A stretch of 64,000 bases of DNA from assembly GCF_000377645.1 (NCBI RefSeq), contig NZ_KB898476.1:93561-157560 (forward strand), written 5' to 3'. The notes beneath the pieces are model-generated. The model worked only from the letters and a program-made list of their open reading frames with translations. It had not been told where the DNA came from and ran no database searches. This DNA is from Thiomonas sp. FB-6 (lineage in GTDB: Bacteria > Pseudomonadota > Gammaproteobacteria > Burkholderiales > Burkholderiaceae_C). Position 1 is the first letter of the stretch; the number at the start of each line of letters is the position of its first letter. Positions 53,256-60,526 of this stretch are shown in pieces. Both the position numbers and the translations under genes were made by a program.

Positions 53256-54155
53256 GTGGGAGCCATTTATAGCATGACCGGTTACGGCGAAGCCTCGGCC
53301 GCGGTCGAGGCGCCCGGCGCCCTCAGCGTACATGTGGATTTGCGCAGCGTAAACGGCCGCTTCCTGGATATTTCTTTCCGCCTGCCCGACGAGCTGCGCG
53401 CCGCCGAGGCCGGGCTGCGCGCGCTGCTGGTGCGCGAGCTGCGCCGGGGCAAGCTGGAGTGCCGGGTGAACGTGGAAGCCAGCGCGGCGACGCTGCAGCT
53501 GCCCGAGGCGGCGGCGCTGCAGCCGCTGCTGGAAGCGCAGGCCGAGTTGCTGCGCCGCTGGCCGCAGCTGCAGCCGCTGAGCGTGGCCGAGGCCTGGCGC
53601 ATGGGCGGCGGGCAGGCGGCGCCGCGCGCCGGCGCCGAGAGCCTGGCGGCGGCCGCCTCCAGCGCGGCCGCGGCGGCGCTGCGCGCGCTGCAGGCGGCGC
53701 GCGCGGCCGAGGGGGAGCGCCTGCGTGCCTTCCTGCTGGAGCGCTGCGCGCGCCTGCGCGATCTGGCGCAGCAGGCGGGCCAGGTGGCGCCCCAGGCGGT
53801 GGCGCGCATGCAGGAGCGCTTTGTCGCACGCTTCCGCGAGGCGCTGGAACTGTTGGGGGGCTCGGCCGACGCCCAGGCCTCCCACGAACGCCTGCTGCAG
53901 GAAGCGGCGAGTTTCGCGATACGCGTGGACGTGGCCGAGGAAATCGGCCGCCTGCACTCCCACCTGGACGCGCTGCAAGGCGTGGTGCACGGCGGCGGCG
54001 AGACCGGCAAGCGCCTGGATTTCCTGATCCAGGAACTCCACCGCGAGGCCAATACCCTGGGCTCCAAGTCGGCGGTGCTCGAACTCAGCGAGATCGCCGT
54101 GGACATGAAGGTGTGTATCGAGCAGATGCGCGAGCAGGTGCAGAACGTCGAGTAG
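53256..54155 (+). CDS. yicC: YicC family endoribonuclease
   Basis: 299 aa. YicC proteins are RNA-binding endoribonucleases affecting stability of some small RNAs. Both domains are clear: the N-terminal S-M-T-G-Y-G-E-A, with L-R-S-V-N-G-R-F-L-D-I-S-F-R-L-P, and the C-terminal DUF1732 R-x-D-V-A-E-E-I-G-R-L-x-S-H-L, G-K-R-L-D-F-L-I-Q-E-L-x-R-E-A-N-T-L-G-S-K. I chose the GTG at 53256 because GGGAGG precedes it by 5 bases and I-Y-S-M-T-G-Y matches family N-termini. The inner ATG at 53274 would remove six residues. In relatives gmk follows yicC directly; here about 5.4 kb intervenes. Confidence 0.9.
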   Translation: MGAIYSMTGYGEASAAVEAPGALSVHVDLRSVNGRFLDISFRLPDELRAAEAGLRALLVRELRRGKLECRVNVEASAATLQLPEAAALQPLLEAQAELLRRWPQLQPLSVAEAWRMGGGQAAPRAGAESLAAAASSAAAAALRALQAARAAEGERLRAFLLERCARLRDLAQQAGQVAPQAVARMQERFVARFREALELLGGSADAQASHERLLQEAASFAIRVDVAEEIGRLHSHLDALQGVVHGGGETGKRLDFLIQELHREANTLGSKSAVLELSEIAVDMKVCIEQMREQVQNVE

Positions 54156-54296
54156 GGTCGAACCCCACGCCTGCCCGGCCTGGTCCGGGCAAAAAAACCC
54201 ACTCATCCCGCTGGAGACCGCGAAATGACAGGGTTTGCGAAGATCGCTACCGAGCGGCCGTCGTGAGCAAGCCGCCGTTCAGTCCGGGGTCACGAA
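54156..54296. other. left junction of the accessory block between yicC and gmk
   Basis: No gene. Contains GCGAAATGACAG (54220-54231), shared with the IS-end-like repeat at 28645. There is also a GCCCGG/CCGGGC hairpin (54173-54190) followed by A rather than T, so it is not a terminator for yicC. It is a plausible insertion junction. Confidence 0.4.
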
Positions 54297-55097
54297 TCAA
54301 GCAGCGTCGGTGATCTCCACGATTTCACGCCTCGAACAATCACAGCCCAGTGGTCGCAATCCATACCTGCGGCCGCGCCTGATCTTTTGCAGCGCGAGCG
54401 CGTGCCGGCGTACCTCGCCTGCGGGCAGCGGCCCGCCATGCCCCATGTGAAACCGCTCGATGCCCGAGTCCACCATTTCGAGCAATTGGGCGCCGACGGC
54501 CGCGGGGTCGTCCTCGAAGGGCGGTCGGATGGCGCGTCCCGTGCGCATGACACCGCCAAGGAGAACGCCGGAGGCAACCAAGTCGCCCACCAGTGCGTCT
54601 CCGCTGGCGAGTTCTATCGAGATCGACCCCGATGTATGCCCGGGCGTGTGCTTGGCGAAACCTTCGACGCCGTAGGAGCGCAGGTCGAACGTGGCGTCAT
54701 CCTGGAGCAGGATGTCGGGCGTGAACGCGAGGTAGGGCTCGCCGGGGACGCCCGAGCGCAGGAAGAGCGGCCCCCATGAATGCGCAACGCAGTAGGTCAT
54801 CTCCTTGCGGCGTTCGTAGTAGTCGAGGTCATCGGCATGCGCGACGATCGGCGCGCCCGTCAGTTCGCGCAGGCGCGCCGCCGATCCGGCGTGGTCGGTA
54901 TGCGCATGGGTCACCACGATCAGCTTGACGTCGCTGAATCCGCGGCCCTGATTCTTCAGTGCGCGCTCGATCTTCGCCTCGGAGCCGGGCGTGCCTGTAT
55001 CGACAAGGATGCATCCGCTCGGCCCGATGATCGCGTGGCAATGAACCATTCCCAGAGGCAGGATGGGAATCGTGACGATGAGAGGCTTTTTGTGCAT
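54297..55097 (-). CDS. MBL-fold metallo-hydrolase, lactonase-like
   Basis: 266 aa. A complete metal site is visible: T-H-A-H-T-D-H-A-G (about 63-71), the later His in H-T-P-G-H-T-S-G-S and Asp in L-V-G-D-L-V, and a final H-M-G-H-G-G. The spacing fits lactonase/glyoxalase-type MBL enzymes, so lactone or ester hydrolysis is possible. It lies 30 bp after an alpha/beta hydrolase gene on the same strand, giving a two-hydrolase operon divergent from a LysR regulator. GC content is somewhat lower than the flanking core. Confidence 0.85.
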   Translation of the reverse strand: MHKKPLIVTIPILPLGMVHCHAIIGPSGCILVDTGTPGSEAKIERALKNQGRGFSDVKLIVVTHAHTDHAGSAARLRELTGAPIVAHADDLDYYERRKEMTYCVAHSWGPLFLRSGVPGEPYLAFTPDILLQDDATFDLRSYGVEGFAKHTPGHTSGSISIELASGDALVGDLVASGVLLGGVMRTGRAIRPPFEDDPAAVGAQLLEMVDSGIERFHMGHGGPLPAGEVRRHALALQKIRRGRRYGLRPLGCDCSRREIVEITDAA

Positions 55098-55127
55098 GGT
55101 CGTCTTTCGTGTCGGGTTGGAACCGGG

Positions 55128-55952
55128 CTACTTGACCAGCACGGCGGAAGGGGCGGTGGCGCTGCGCGATGGCGTGGGCAACCCCGCCACGAAGTGATCG
55201 ATCGCCCGGGCCAGCAACCCAGGCGCTTCGAGCTGCGACAGGTGGCCGATGCCGGGCAGCACCTCGAGACGCGCGCCCGGGATTCGAGGCAGCAGTTCCG
55301 CGCGCAGCGTCTGCGTGGGATCGACCTGGTCGCGGTCGCCGGACAGGACGAGCACGGGCACGTGGATGGCGGCGACCTGGGCTGCGATGTCGTCGCGCAT
55401 CGCGACGTTCGGCCAGGCCCACTTGGCTTGCGGCGCACCGCGCAGGCTGTCCTCGATGACCTGCTCGCGCAACTCGTCGGAGAGCCGGCTGGCCGTCAGC
55501 ACGTTATCGAGCACCCAGCCGACGGATTCCCGTGACGTGTAGGCGCCCGCCATCCCCGCGCGCTGCTCGTCCGAAAGCTGCATCGGCGACGGCGGCGACG
55601 GCGCGACGAGCACGACGCCTGCAAGTCCTTCAGGCCGTCGCGATGCCAGCAGTTGCGCCGCCTTGCCGCCCATCGAGTGGCCGACGAGCACGAAACGCTT
55701 CAGGCCAAGCGATTCGATGATGCCCTGCGCGTCGTCGGCCAGATCGCCGATGCCATAGCCGCCTTCCGGCGCCTGCGACTCGCCCCAGCCGCGATGGTCG
55801 GTGGCGATCGTGCGGTAGCGATCCGCCAGCTGTCCCGTGACGAGGCGCCATGTGCGCGAAGAGCCGCCGTAGTAGTGGAGGAACACGAGCGCCAGGTCGC
55901 CCTCGCCCTGTTGGGCGACGTGGATGCGGATGCCGTTCGATGGGAGATGCAT
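55128..55952 (-). CDS. alpha/beta-fold hydrolase
   Basis: 274 aa. Nucleophile elbow G-H-S-M-G-G-K-A-A (about 91-99), oxyanion-loop region F-L-H-Y-Y-G-G-S-S-R-T-W, acid in L-S-G-D-R-D-Q-V-D and His in I-G-H-L-S-Q. This is the full Ser-Asp-His triad of esterase/haloperoxidase-like enzymes. Start ATG 55952. It is the first gene of the operon with the MBL hydrolase, divergent from the LysR gene at 56110, which is its likely regulator. Confidence 0.9.
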   Translation of the reverse strand: MHLPSNGIRIHVAQQGEGDLALVFLHYYGGSSRTWRLVTGQLADRYRTIATDHRGWGESQAPEGGYGIGDLADDAQGIIESLGLKRFVLVGHSMGGKAAQLLASRRPEGLAGVVLVAPSPPSPMQLSDEQRAGMAGAYTSRESVGWVLDNVLTASRLSDELREQVIEDSLRGAPQAKWAWPNVAMRDDIAAQVAAIHVPVLVLSGDRDQVDPTQTLRAELLPRIPGARLEVLPGIGHLSQLEAPGLLARAIDHFVAGLPTPSRSATAPSAVLVK

Positions 55953-56109
55953 GTCGATTTCCTGCTGTGGGTGACGTCTTGGAACCGGGCCCGTCCGGCT
56001 CAGCCGCTCGAGTCCATGGATGTGATCGTAGATACCTCCCCCTGGATTGATAATCCACCTGCGACGATGATCACTCGATAATCACGCGATCGAATAACGG
56101 GAGAGTCTC

Positions 56110-57030
56110 TTGGACCGCTTCACCTGCATCGGCGTGTTCGTCGCCGCCGTCGACGACGGAAGCTTTGCCGCCGCCGGCCGACGGTTTGGCTTGTCTCCGG
56201 CGATGGCCGGCAAGTACGTCAATGCGCTGGAGGCGCAACTGAACGCCCGGCTGCTTCAGCGAACGACGCGCCGCCTGAGCCTGACCGACGTCGGCCAGAA
56301 CTACTACCAGCGCTGCAAGCGACTGCTCGATGCCTTCGACGAAGCGAACCGGGAGGCCAGCGATTCGCAGACCATTGCCCGGGGCGTGCTGCGTGTCGCC
56401 GCGCCGGTGACCTTTGGCGCCATGCACCTGGGCAGCGTCGTTTCGCGATATCTCGAGGAAAATCCGCAGGTCAACGTCGAGGTGACGCTCGATGACCGCT
56501 ACACGGACCTGTTGGCCGCCGGCATCGACGTGGCGATTCGCATCGGACGGCTTACCGACTCCAGCTTGGTGGCCCGGCGCGTTGCACCGTGTCGCATGGT
56601 TGTCTGTGCCGCGCCGGCCTATCTGGAGCGACACGGAACGCCGCGCACGATCGAGGACTTGCGCGGCGCGCAGCGGCTGGCGTTCAGTCAGGCCATCTCG
56701 GCCGGCGACTGGACACTGGTCGACCGCCGCGGCCGCCCCCACGTCATCGAGGGCCCGACGCGCATGACCGCGAACAACACGCAGATGCTGCTCGCCGCGG
56801 CCCTTGCCGGCGCAGGCATCGCCTACGGGCCGACCTTCGTGTTCGGCGAGCGCATCGCGCAGGCAGACCTCGTCGAAGTGCTTCCTGCATATCGGCCGTC
56901 CGAGCTGACGATCCAGGCGGTCTACCCGAGTGCTCGCCACGTGCCGCTCAAGGTACGGCTGCTGGTGGAACGGCTGGCCAGCATGTTCGGGGACGAACCG
57001 TCCTGGGATCGGTTCAGGCGGGGATCATGA
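56110..57030 (+). CDS. LysR-family transcriptional regulator
   Basis: 306 aa. HTH (about 2-60) with F-V-A-A-V-D-D-G-S-F-A-A-A-G-R-R-F-G-L-S-P-type spacing, then L-L-Q-R-T-T-R-R-L-S-L-T-D-V-G. The effector domain is of the CrgA/DsdC-like LysR group: V-A-A-P-V-T-F-G, D-L-L-A-A-G-I-D-V-A-I-R-I-G, L-V-A-R-R-V-A. The start is TTG 56110, after GGGAGAG. It is divergent from the alpha/beta-hydrolase/MBL operon (157-bp gap) and probably controls it. Confidence 0.92.
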   Translation: MDRFTCIGVFVAAVDDGSFAAAGRRFGLSPAMAGKYVNALEAQLNARLLQRTTRRLSLTDVGQNYYQRCKRLLDAFDEANREASDSQTIARGVLRVAAPVTFGAMHLGSVVSRYLEENPQVNVEVTLDDRYTDLLAAGIDVAIRIGRLTDSSLVARRVAPCRMVVCAAPAYLERHGTPRTIEDLRGAQRLAFSQAISAGDWTLVDRRGRPHVIEGPTRMTANNTQMLLAAALAGAGIAYGPTFVFGERIAQADLVEVLPAYRPSELTIQAVYPSARHVPLKVRLLVERLASMFGDEPSWDRFRRGS

Positions 57031-57170
57031 GCCTGTGATCAGCGGGTATCCGATGCCGGGTTCGAAAGCGGCCGCCCTTTGTCCGGCGCGCACTCCTCAT
57101 ACACGAAGCCAGCCTACTGATCGGCTGTCCACGACTTGCTCCATCTCGAGGTTCGTGCTCGCCGTGGCGC

Positions 57171-58070
57171 TCACCCCCACTTCATCTCGCCCTTGACCAC
57201 CTTGGCGCCCAGCTGCAATGCCACCGGCAGGCCCGCGTTCGGGTAGCGCCGTGTCATCGCGGCGATCAAGGCGGTGCTGTCGGCGGCTTGGGCCGCTTCC
57301 TGCTCGAAGGCCAACAGGTAGTCCCGCGTGTAGGTCACTGCGGCCAGGCCCAGCGGCGCGTTTTCTGCCATGTGGCCGGGCACCACCACGGCCGGCTTGC
57401 GGGCCGCGAGCGTTTCCAGGTCCTTGATCCAGCTGGCGCGCGACGCGGTGGTGGCGGTGTCGGCTGTCCACACATGCAGGCCGGAGAACACCATCACGCC
57501 ACCGAATGCGGCCTGCAGCGACGGCACCCAGACGTAGCGGCGGTCGGCCGAGCCCGCGGGCGCGACGATGTCGACGGCGTGGCCTTCCAGGCTCAGCGAC
57601 TGACCGTCGAAGGCCTCGGGCATCACGATGTCGGCCAGCGACTGCGGGCCGTTCTCCTTCAACTGCGGGCCCCAGATCGCGAGCTTCTTCTCGACGCTGG
57701 CCTTGATCGCGGCGATGGTGGCCGAGGCGGCAACGACCTTGGCGGACGGGAAGGCGGCCTTGATCGGGCCGAGGCTGAAGTAGTAGTCGGGGTCGCTCTT
57801 GCTGATGTAGATGGTGGTGAGCGTCTTGCCCGAGGCCTTGATGGCCTCGGCAACCGCGCGCCCGTCGGGCAGGCTGAACCCGCCGTCGATCAGGATCGCC
57901 TCCTTGGCACCGGACAGCAACACCGGCGCCCGGTAGAAGCCGTGCTCGCCGGCCGGGAAGTGTTTCCACTCCAGCGGCGAGGCGGCCTGTGCGCCCAGGC
58001 TGACACCGCCCAGCGCGGCGGTCGTGCCGGCGGCTGCGGCGGTCTGGATGAAGTCCCTGCGGGTCATCAT
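57171..58070 (-). CDS. Tat-exported MBL-fold protein lacking the usual metal ligands
   Basis: 299 aa. The start M-T-R-R-D-F-I-Q-T-A-A-A-A-G is a twin-arginine signal with cleavage near A-Q-A-A. The fold follows MBL order: A-I-L-I-D-G-G-F, then a strand ending T-I-Y-I-S-K-S-D-P-D-Y-Y-F where active enzymes have T-H-x-H-x-D-H. A V-P-G-H-M segment remains, but the earlier His residues are replaced by Ser, Asp and Tyr. Activity, if any, must differ from ordinary MBL hydrolases. It is second in an operon with a short DsbA-like gene and divergent from a LysR gene. Confidence 0.8.
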   Translation of the reverse strand: MMTRRDFIQTAAAAGTTAALGGVSLGAQAASPLEWKHFPAGEHGFYRAPVLLSGAKEAILIDGGFSLPDGRAVAEAIKASGKTLTTIYISKSDPDYYFSLGPIKAAFPSAKVVAASATIAAIKASVEKKLAIWGPQLKENGPQSLADIVMPEAFDGQSLSLEGHAVDIVAPAGSADRRYVWVPSLQAAFGGVMVFSGLHVWTADTATTASRASWIKDLETLAARKPAVVVPGHMAENAPLGLAAVTYTRDYLLAFEQEAAQAADSTALIAAMTRRYPNAGLPVALQLGAKVVKGEMKWG

Positions 58071-58133
58071 GGTCTTCCTTGTCGGGTCGTGGCAGGTGGA
58101 GGGAAAGCGAGTCAGGGGCGCACGATCGCCCTG

Positions 58134-58487
58134 CTACGCAGCGGCGAATTGGTCGAGGAATGCTTGCGGATCGGAAGAGGCGGTGCTGGCCTGCAGCAGG
58201 TGTCGTCGACCGTTCCGTTCGACGATGAAGCTCGGCACACCGCGCGCATCGAAGGCCTGCAACAAGGCTCGCGCCTCGGCGACGCGTGCGTCGTTGGCCA
58301 TGCGCAGTGCCGCATCCGGCCGGTGCAGGCGGGCACCCGGCTCGGCGAGGCCCTTCTCGACCGAAAACAGCCCGCTGGGCAGCAGGCGCAGGTCGATGTC
58401 GGCCGAGGCTGCCGCCGACACGGTGCCGCTGGCCCCGTAGCACCAGCCGCAGAGCGGGTCGAACACGTAGTACAGGGTCTTGCGCAT
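58134..58487 (-). CDS. DsbA-family thioredoxin-like protein, internally shortened
   Basis: 117 aa; relatives have roughly 200. The N-terminus Y-Y-V-F-D-P-L-C-G-W-C-Y-G-A keeps the C-G-W-C redox motif. The C-terminus, A-R-A-L-L-Q-A-F-D-A-R-G-V-P-S-F-I-V-E-R-N-G-R, keeps the cis-Pro loop and last strands. The middle helical insertion of about 80 residues is missing without loss of frame. No signal peptide. It may be a functional mini-version or a recent in-frame deletion. It is divergent from the LysR gene at 58570 (82 bp) and co-oriented with the MBL-like gene 63 bp downstream. Confidence 0.7.
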   Translation of the reverse strand: MRKTLYYVFDPLCGWCYGASGTVSAAASADIDLRLLPSGLFSVEKGLAEPGARLHRPDAALRMANDARVAEARALLQAFDARGVPSFIVERNGRRHLLQASTASSDPQAFLDQFAAA

Positions 58488-58569
58488 CAGCGATTCCGGT
58501 CGTCGTTCAGTGCTGCCATCGTAGGAAGGCAAGATTGAAAGATAAATGCCGATGATGTAGAAACTCTGT

Positions 58570-59529
58570 ATGGCAAAAGCAAACAATGAGTCAGGGCCGG
58601 GTCTTGGCGATTTCGCCAACCTCAAACGCCTGGCCTACTTCGCCGCGGTGATCGAAGCGGGGACGTTCACGGCCGCTGCGGATCGCCTGGGCATCACCAA
58701 GGCCGTGGTGAGCCAGCAGGTGGCCCGGCTGGAACGGGATTTCCAGACGACGCTGTTGACGCGCAGCACGCGCTCGGTGCTTCCGACCGAGGCCGGCAAG
58801 GCGTTCTACCAGCGCTGCGCCTCGATCCTGCGCGAGGCCGGCGAGGCCTTCGACGAACTGGCGGACGTTGCCGGCGAGCCATCGGGCACGCTGCGGCTGA
58901 CTGCGCCAATCGACTACGGGATCATTGCCGTGGTGCCGGCCATCGCGGAATTCATCCGGCGATATCCGAAGTGCAAGGTGGAGGCGGCATTCACGGACCA
59001 ATCCCTCGACCTGATGTCGGGACAGGTCGAATTGGCGCTGAGAGTCGGATGGTTGACCGAGCTTCATGTGCAGGCGCGCCAGATCGGGACGTTCCGGCAA
59101 GTGCTGGTCGCCGCGCCCGGCTGGCGTCGACAGGTGCGGCGCCTGGCGGGCCCGGAAGAACTCGGCGATCTGCCGTTCGTGGCCAACACCGCGTTGCGCC
59201 ATCCGGCGCAATGGCAATTCGCGCGCGGCGATTCGGAGCAGCGCGAGGTGAACTTCCACCCGGCCATCTTCCTGGACGCCACCCTGGCGGTTCGCGAGGC
59301 CGTTTGCCAAGGTACAGGCTTGTCCGTGCTGCCGGACTACGCCGCCGCGGACGACCTCGCTTCGGGCCGGCTCATCGAGGTCCTGCCCGATTGGACCCTC
59401 CCATCCGGCGGCATTCACGCCGTATTTCCCGCAGCGCGTTTCCGCACTGCCAAGGTTCGTTCCTTCGTGGAGTTGATGGCCTCGCGATCGCCAAACAGCA
59501 CCCGCCGCCGGCTCCGTGGACCCGGCTGA
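58570..59529 (+). CDS. LysR-family transcriptional regulator
   Basis: 319 aa. The HTH (about 17-75) contains F-A-A-V-I-E-A-G-T-F-T-A-A-A-D-R-L-G-I-T, then L-L-T-R-S-T-R-S-V-L-P-T-E-A-G. The effector domain carries L-T-A-P-I-D-Y-G and L-M-S-G-Q-V-E-L-A-L-R-V-G-W-L. It is divergent from the DsbA-like/MBL-like pair, its probable target. It resembles the LysR gene at 56110 in arrangement but not closely in sequence. It is the last gene of the insertion; gmk starts 55 bp after it. Confidence 0.92.
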   Translation: MAKANNESGPGLGDFANLKRLAYFAAVIEAGTFTAAADRLGITKAVVSQQVARLERDFQTTLLTRSTRSVLPTEAGKAFYQRCASILREAGEAFDELADVAGEPSGTLRLTAPIDYGIIAVVPAIAEFIRRYPKCKVEAAFTDQSLDLMSGQVELALRVGWLTELHVQARQIGTFRQVLVAAPGWRRQVRRLAGPEELGDLPFVANTALRHPAQWQFARGDSEQREVNFHPAIFLDATLAVREAVCQGTGLSVLPDYAAADDLASGRLIEVLPDWTLPSGGIHAVFPAARFRTAKVRSFVELMASRSPNSTRRRLRGPG

Positions 59530-59584
59530 TAGACTCTCGCGCACCGCGCGGCAGGGTTCGCGTGCCTGAATCAGACTCCGAACG

Positions 59585-60229
59585 ATGGATTTTCCCGGGA
59601 ACCTGTTCGTCGTGGCCGCGCCCAGCGGGGCCGGCAAATCCAGCCTGGTGGGCGAATTGCTCTCGCGCGATCCGGGATTGCGCCTGTCGGTGTCCACCAC
59701 GACGCGGGCGCCGCGCGGCCAGGAGGAAGACGGCCGCGAGTACTGTTTCGTCAGCCGCTCGGAATTCGAGCGTCGCGTGCGCGACGGCGAATTCCTGGAA
59801 TGGGCGGAGGTGCACGGCAACCTGTACGGCACCTCGCGCGCCTGGCTGGAGCACCGCATGGCCGAGGGCGTGGACGTGCTGCTGGAAATCGACTGGCAAG
59901 GCGCTTCGCAGGTGCGGCGACATTTCTCGAATTCCGTCGGCATCTTCATCCTGCCGCCTTCCTACGAGGAACTGGAGGCCCGGCTGCGCCGGCGCGGGGA
60001 GGACAGCGACGCCTCCATCGTGCGGCGCCTGGCCGAGGCCCGGGTGGAAATCGCCCAGGCTCCGAACTTCGACTTTATAATCGTCAATAGACATTTTCAC
60101 GAGGCGCTGCGCGAGCTGGAGTCGATCGTGGTCTCGCAGCGCCTGCGGCTCGCGGCCCAACGCCGCGTGCACCCGGAGGTCTTCGAGGCACTCGGCATCG
60201 ATGCGGCGGCCCCGGCGCAACGCAACTGA
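59585..60229 (+). CDS. gmk: guanylate kinase
   Basis: 214 aa. Phosphorylates GMP to GDP with ATP; essential in nucleotide metabolism. P-loop A-P-S-G-A-G-K-S-S at about 12-20, GMP-binding [10 protein letters not shown] and E-x-D-G-R-E-Y-x-F-V, then L-L-E-I-D-W-Q-G-A and a lid with R-L-R-R-R-G. It is the first of the gmk-rpoZ-spoT run. Confidence 0.96.
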   Translation: MDFPGNLFVVAAPSGAGKSSLVGELLSRDPGLRLSVSTTTRAPRGQEEDGREYCFVSRSEFERRVRDGEFLEWAEVHGNLYGTSRAWLEHRMAEGVDVLLEIDWQGASQVRRHFSNSVGIFILPPSYEELEARLRRRGEDSDASIVRRLAEARVEIAQAPNFDFIIVNRHFHEALRELESIVVSQRLRLAAQRRVHPEVFEALGIDAAAPAQRN

Positions 60230-60239
60230 AGGAACCACC

Positions 60240-60443
60240 ATGGCCCGTATCACCGTCGAAGATTGCCTGGAGAAGGTGCCCAACCGCTTCCAGCTCGTGC
60301 TTGCCGCGACCTATCGCGCACGCATGCTGGCGCAAGGTCACTCTCCGAAGATCGAGACCCGCGACAAGCCGGTGGTGACCGCGCTGCGTGAGATCGCCGC
60401 CGGTCAGGTCGGCCTGGAAATGCTCAAGCGCGTACCGGCCTGA
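60240..60443 (+). CDS. rpoZ: RNA polymerase omega subunit
   Basis: 67 aa. Helps assemble core RNA polymerase and mediates part of the ppGpp response. [10 protein letters not shown], then [16 protein letters not shown] and [11 protein letters not shown] match the family. It lies 10 bp after gmk with AAGGA upstream. Next to spoT, as in most proteobacteria. Confidence 0.96.
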   Translation: MARITVEDCLEKVPNRFQLVLAATYRARMLAQGHSPKIETRDKPVVTALREIAAGQVGLEMLKRVPA

Positions 60444-60526
60444 GTCTTGCCGCGCCCGGCCGCAGCGCCCGGGCGCGGGCGGCTTTTCCCGGGGCGGCCC
60501 GGCACGTTCCCGACCTGCCCAGCTCC

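Noticed and set aside
54173..54197. GCCCGG/CCGGGC hairpin followed by seven A after yicC
   Set aside because: A plus-strand terminator needs T after the stem, and on the minus strand the T run would precede the hairpin, so it is not a rho-independent terminator on either strand.
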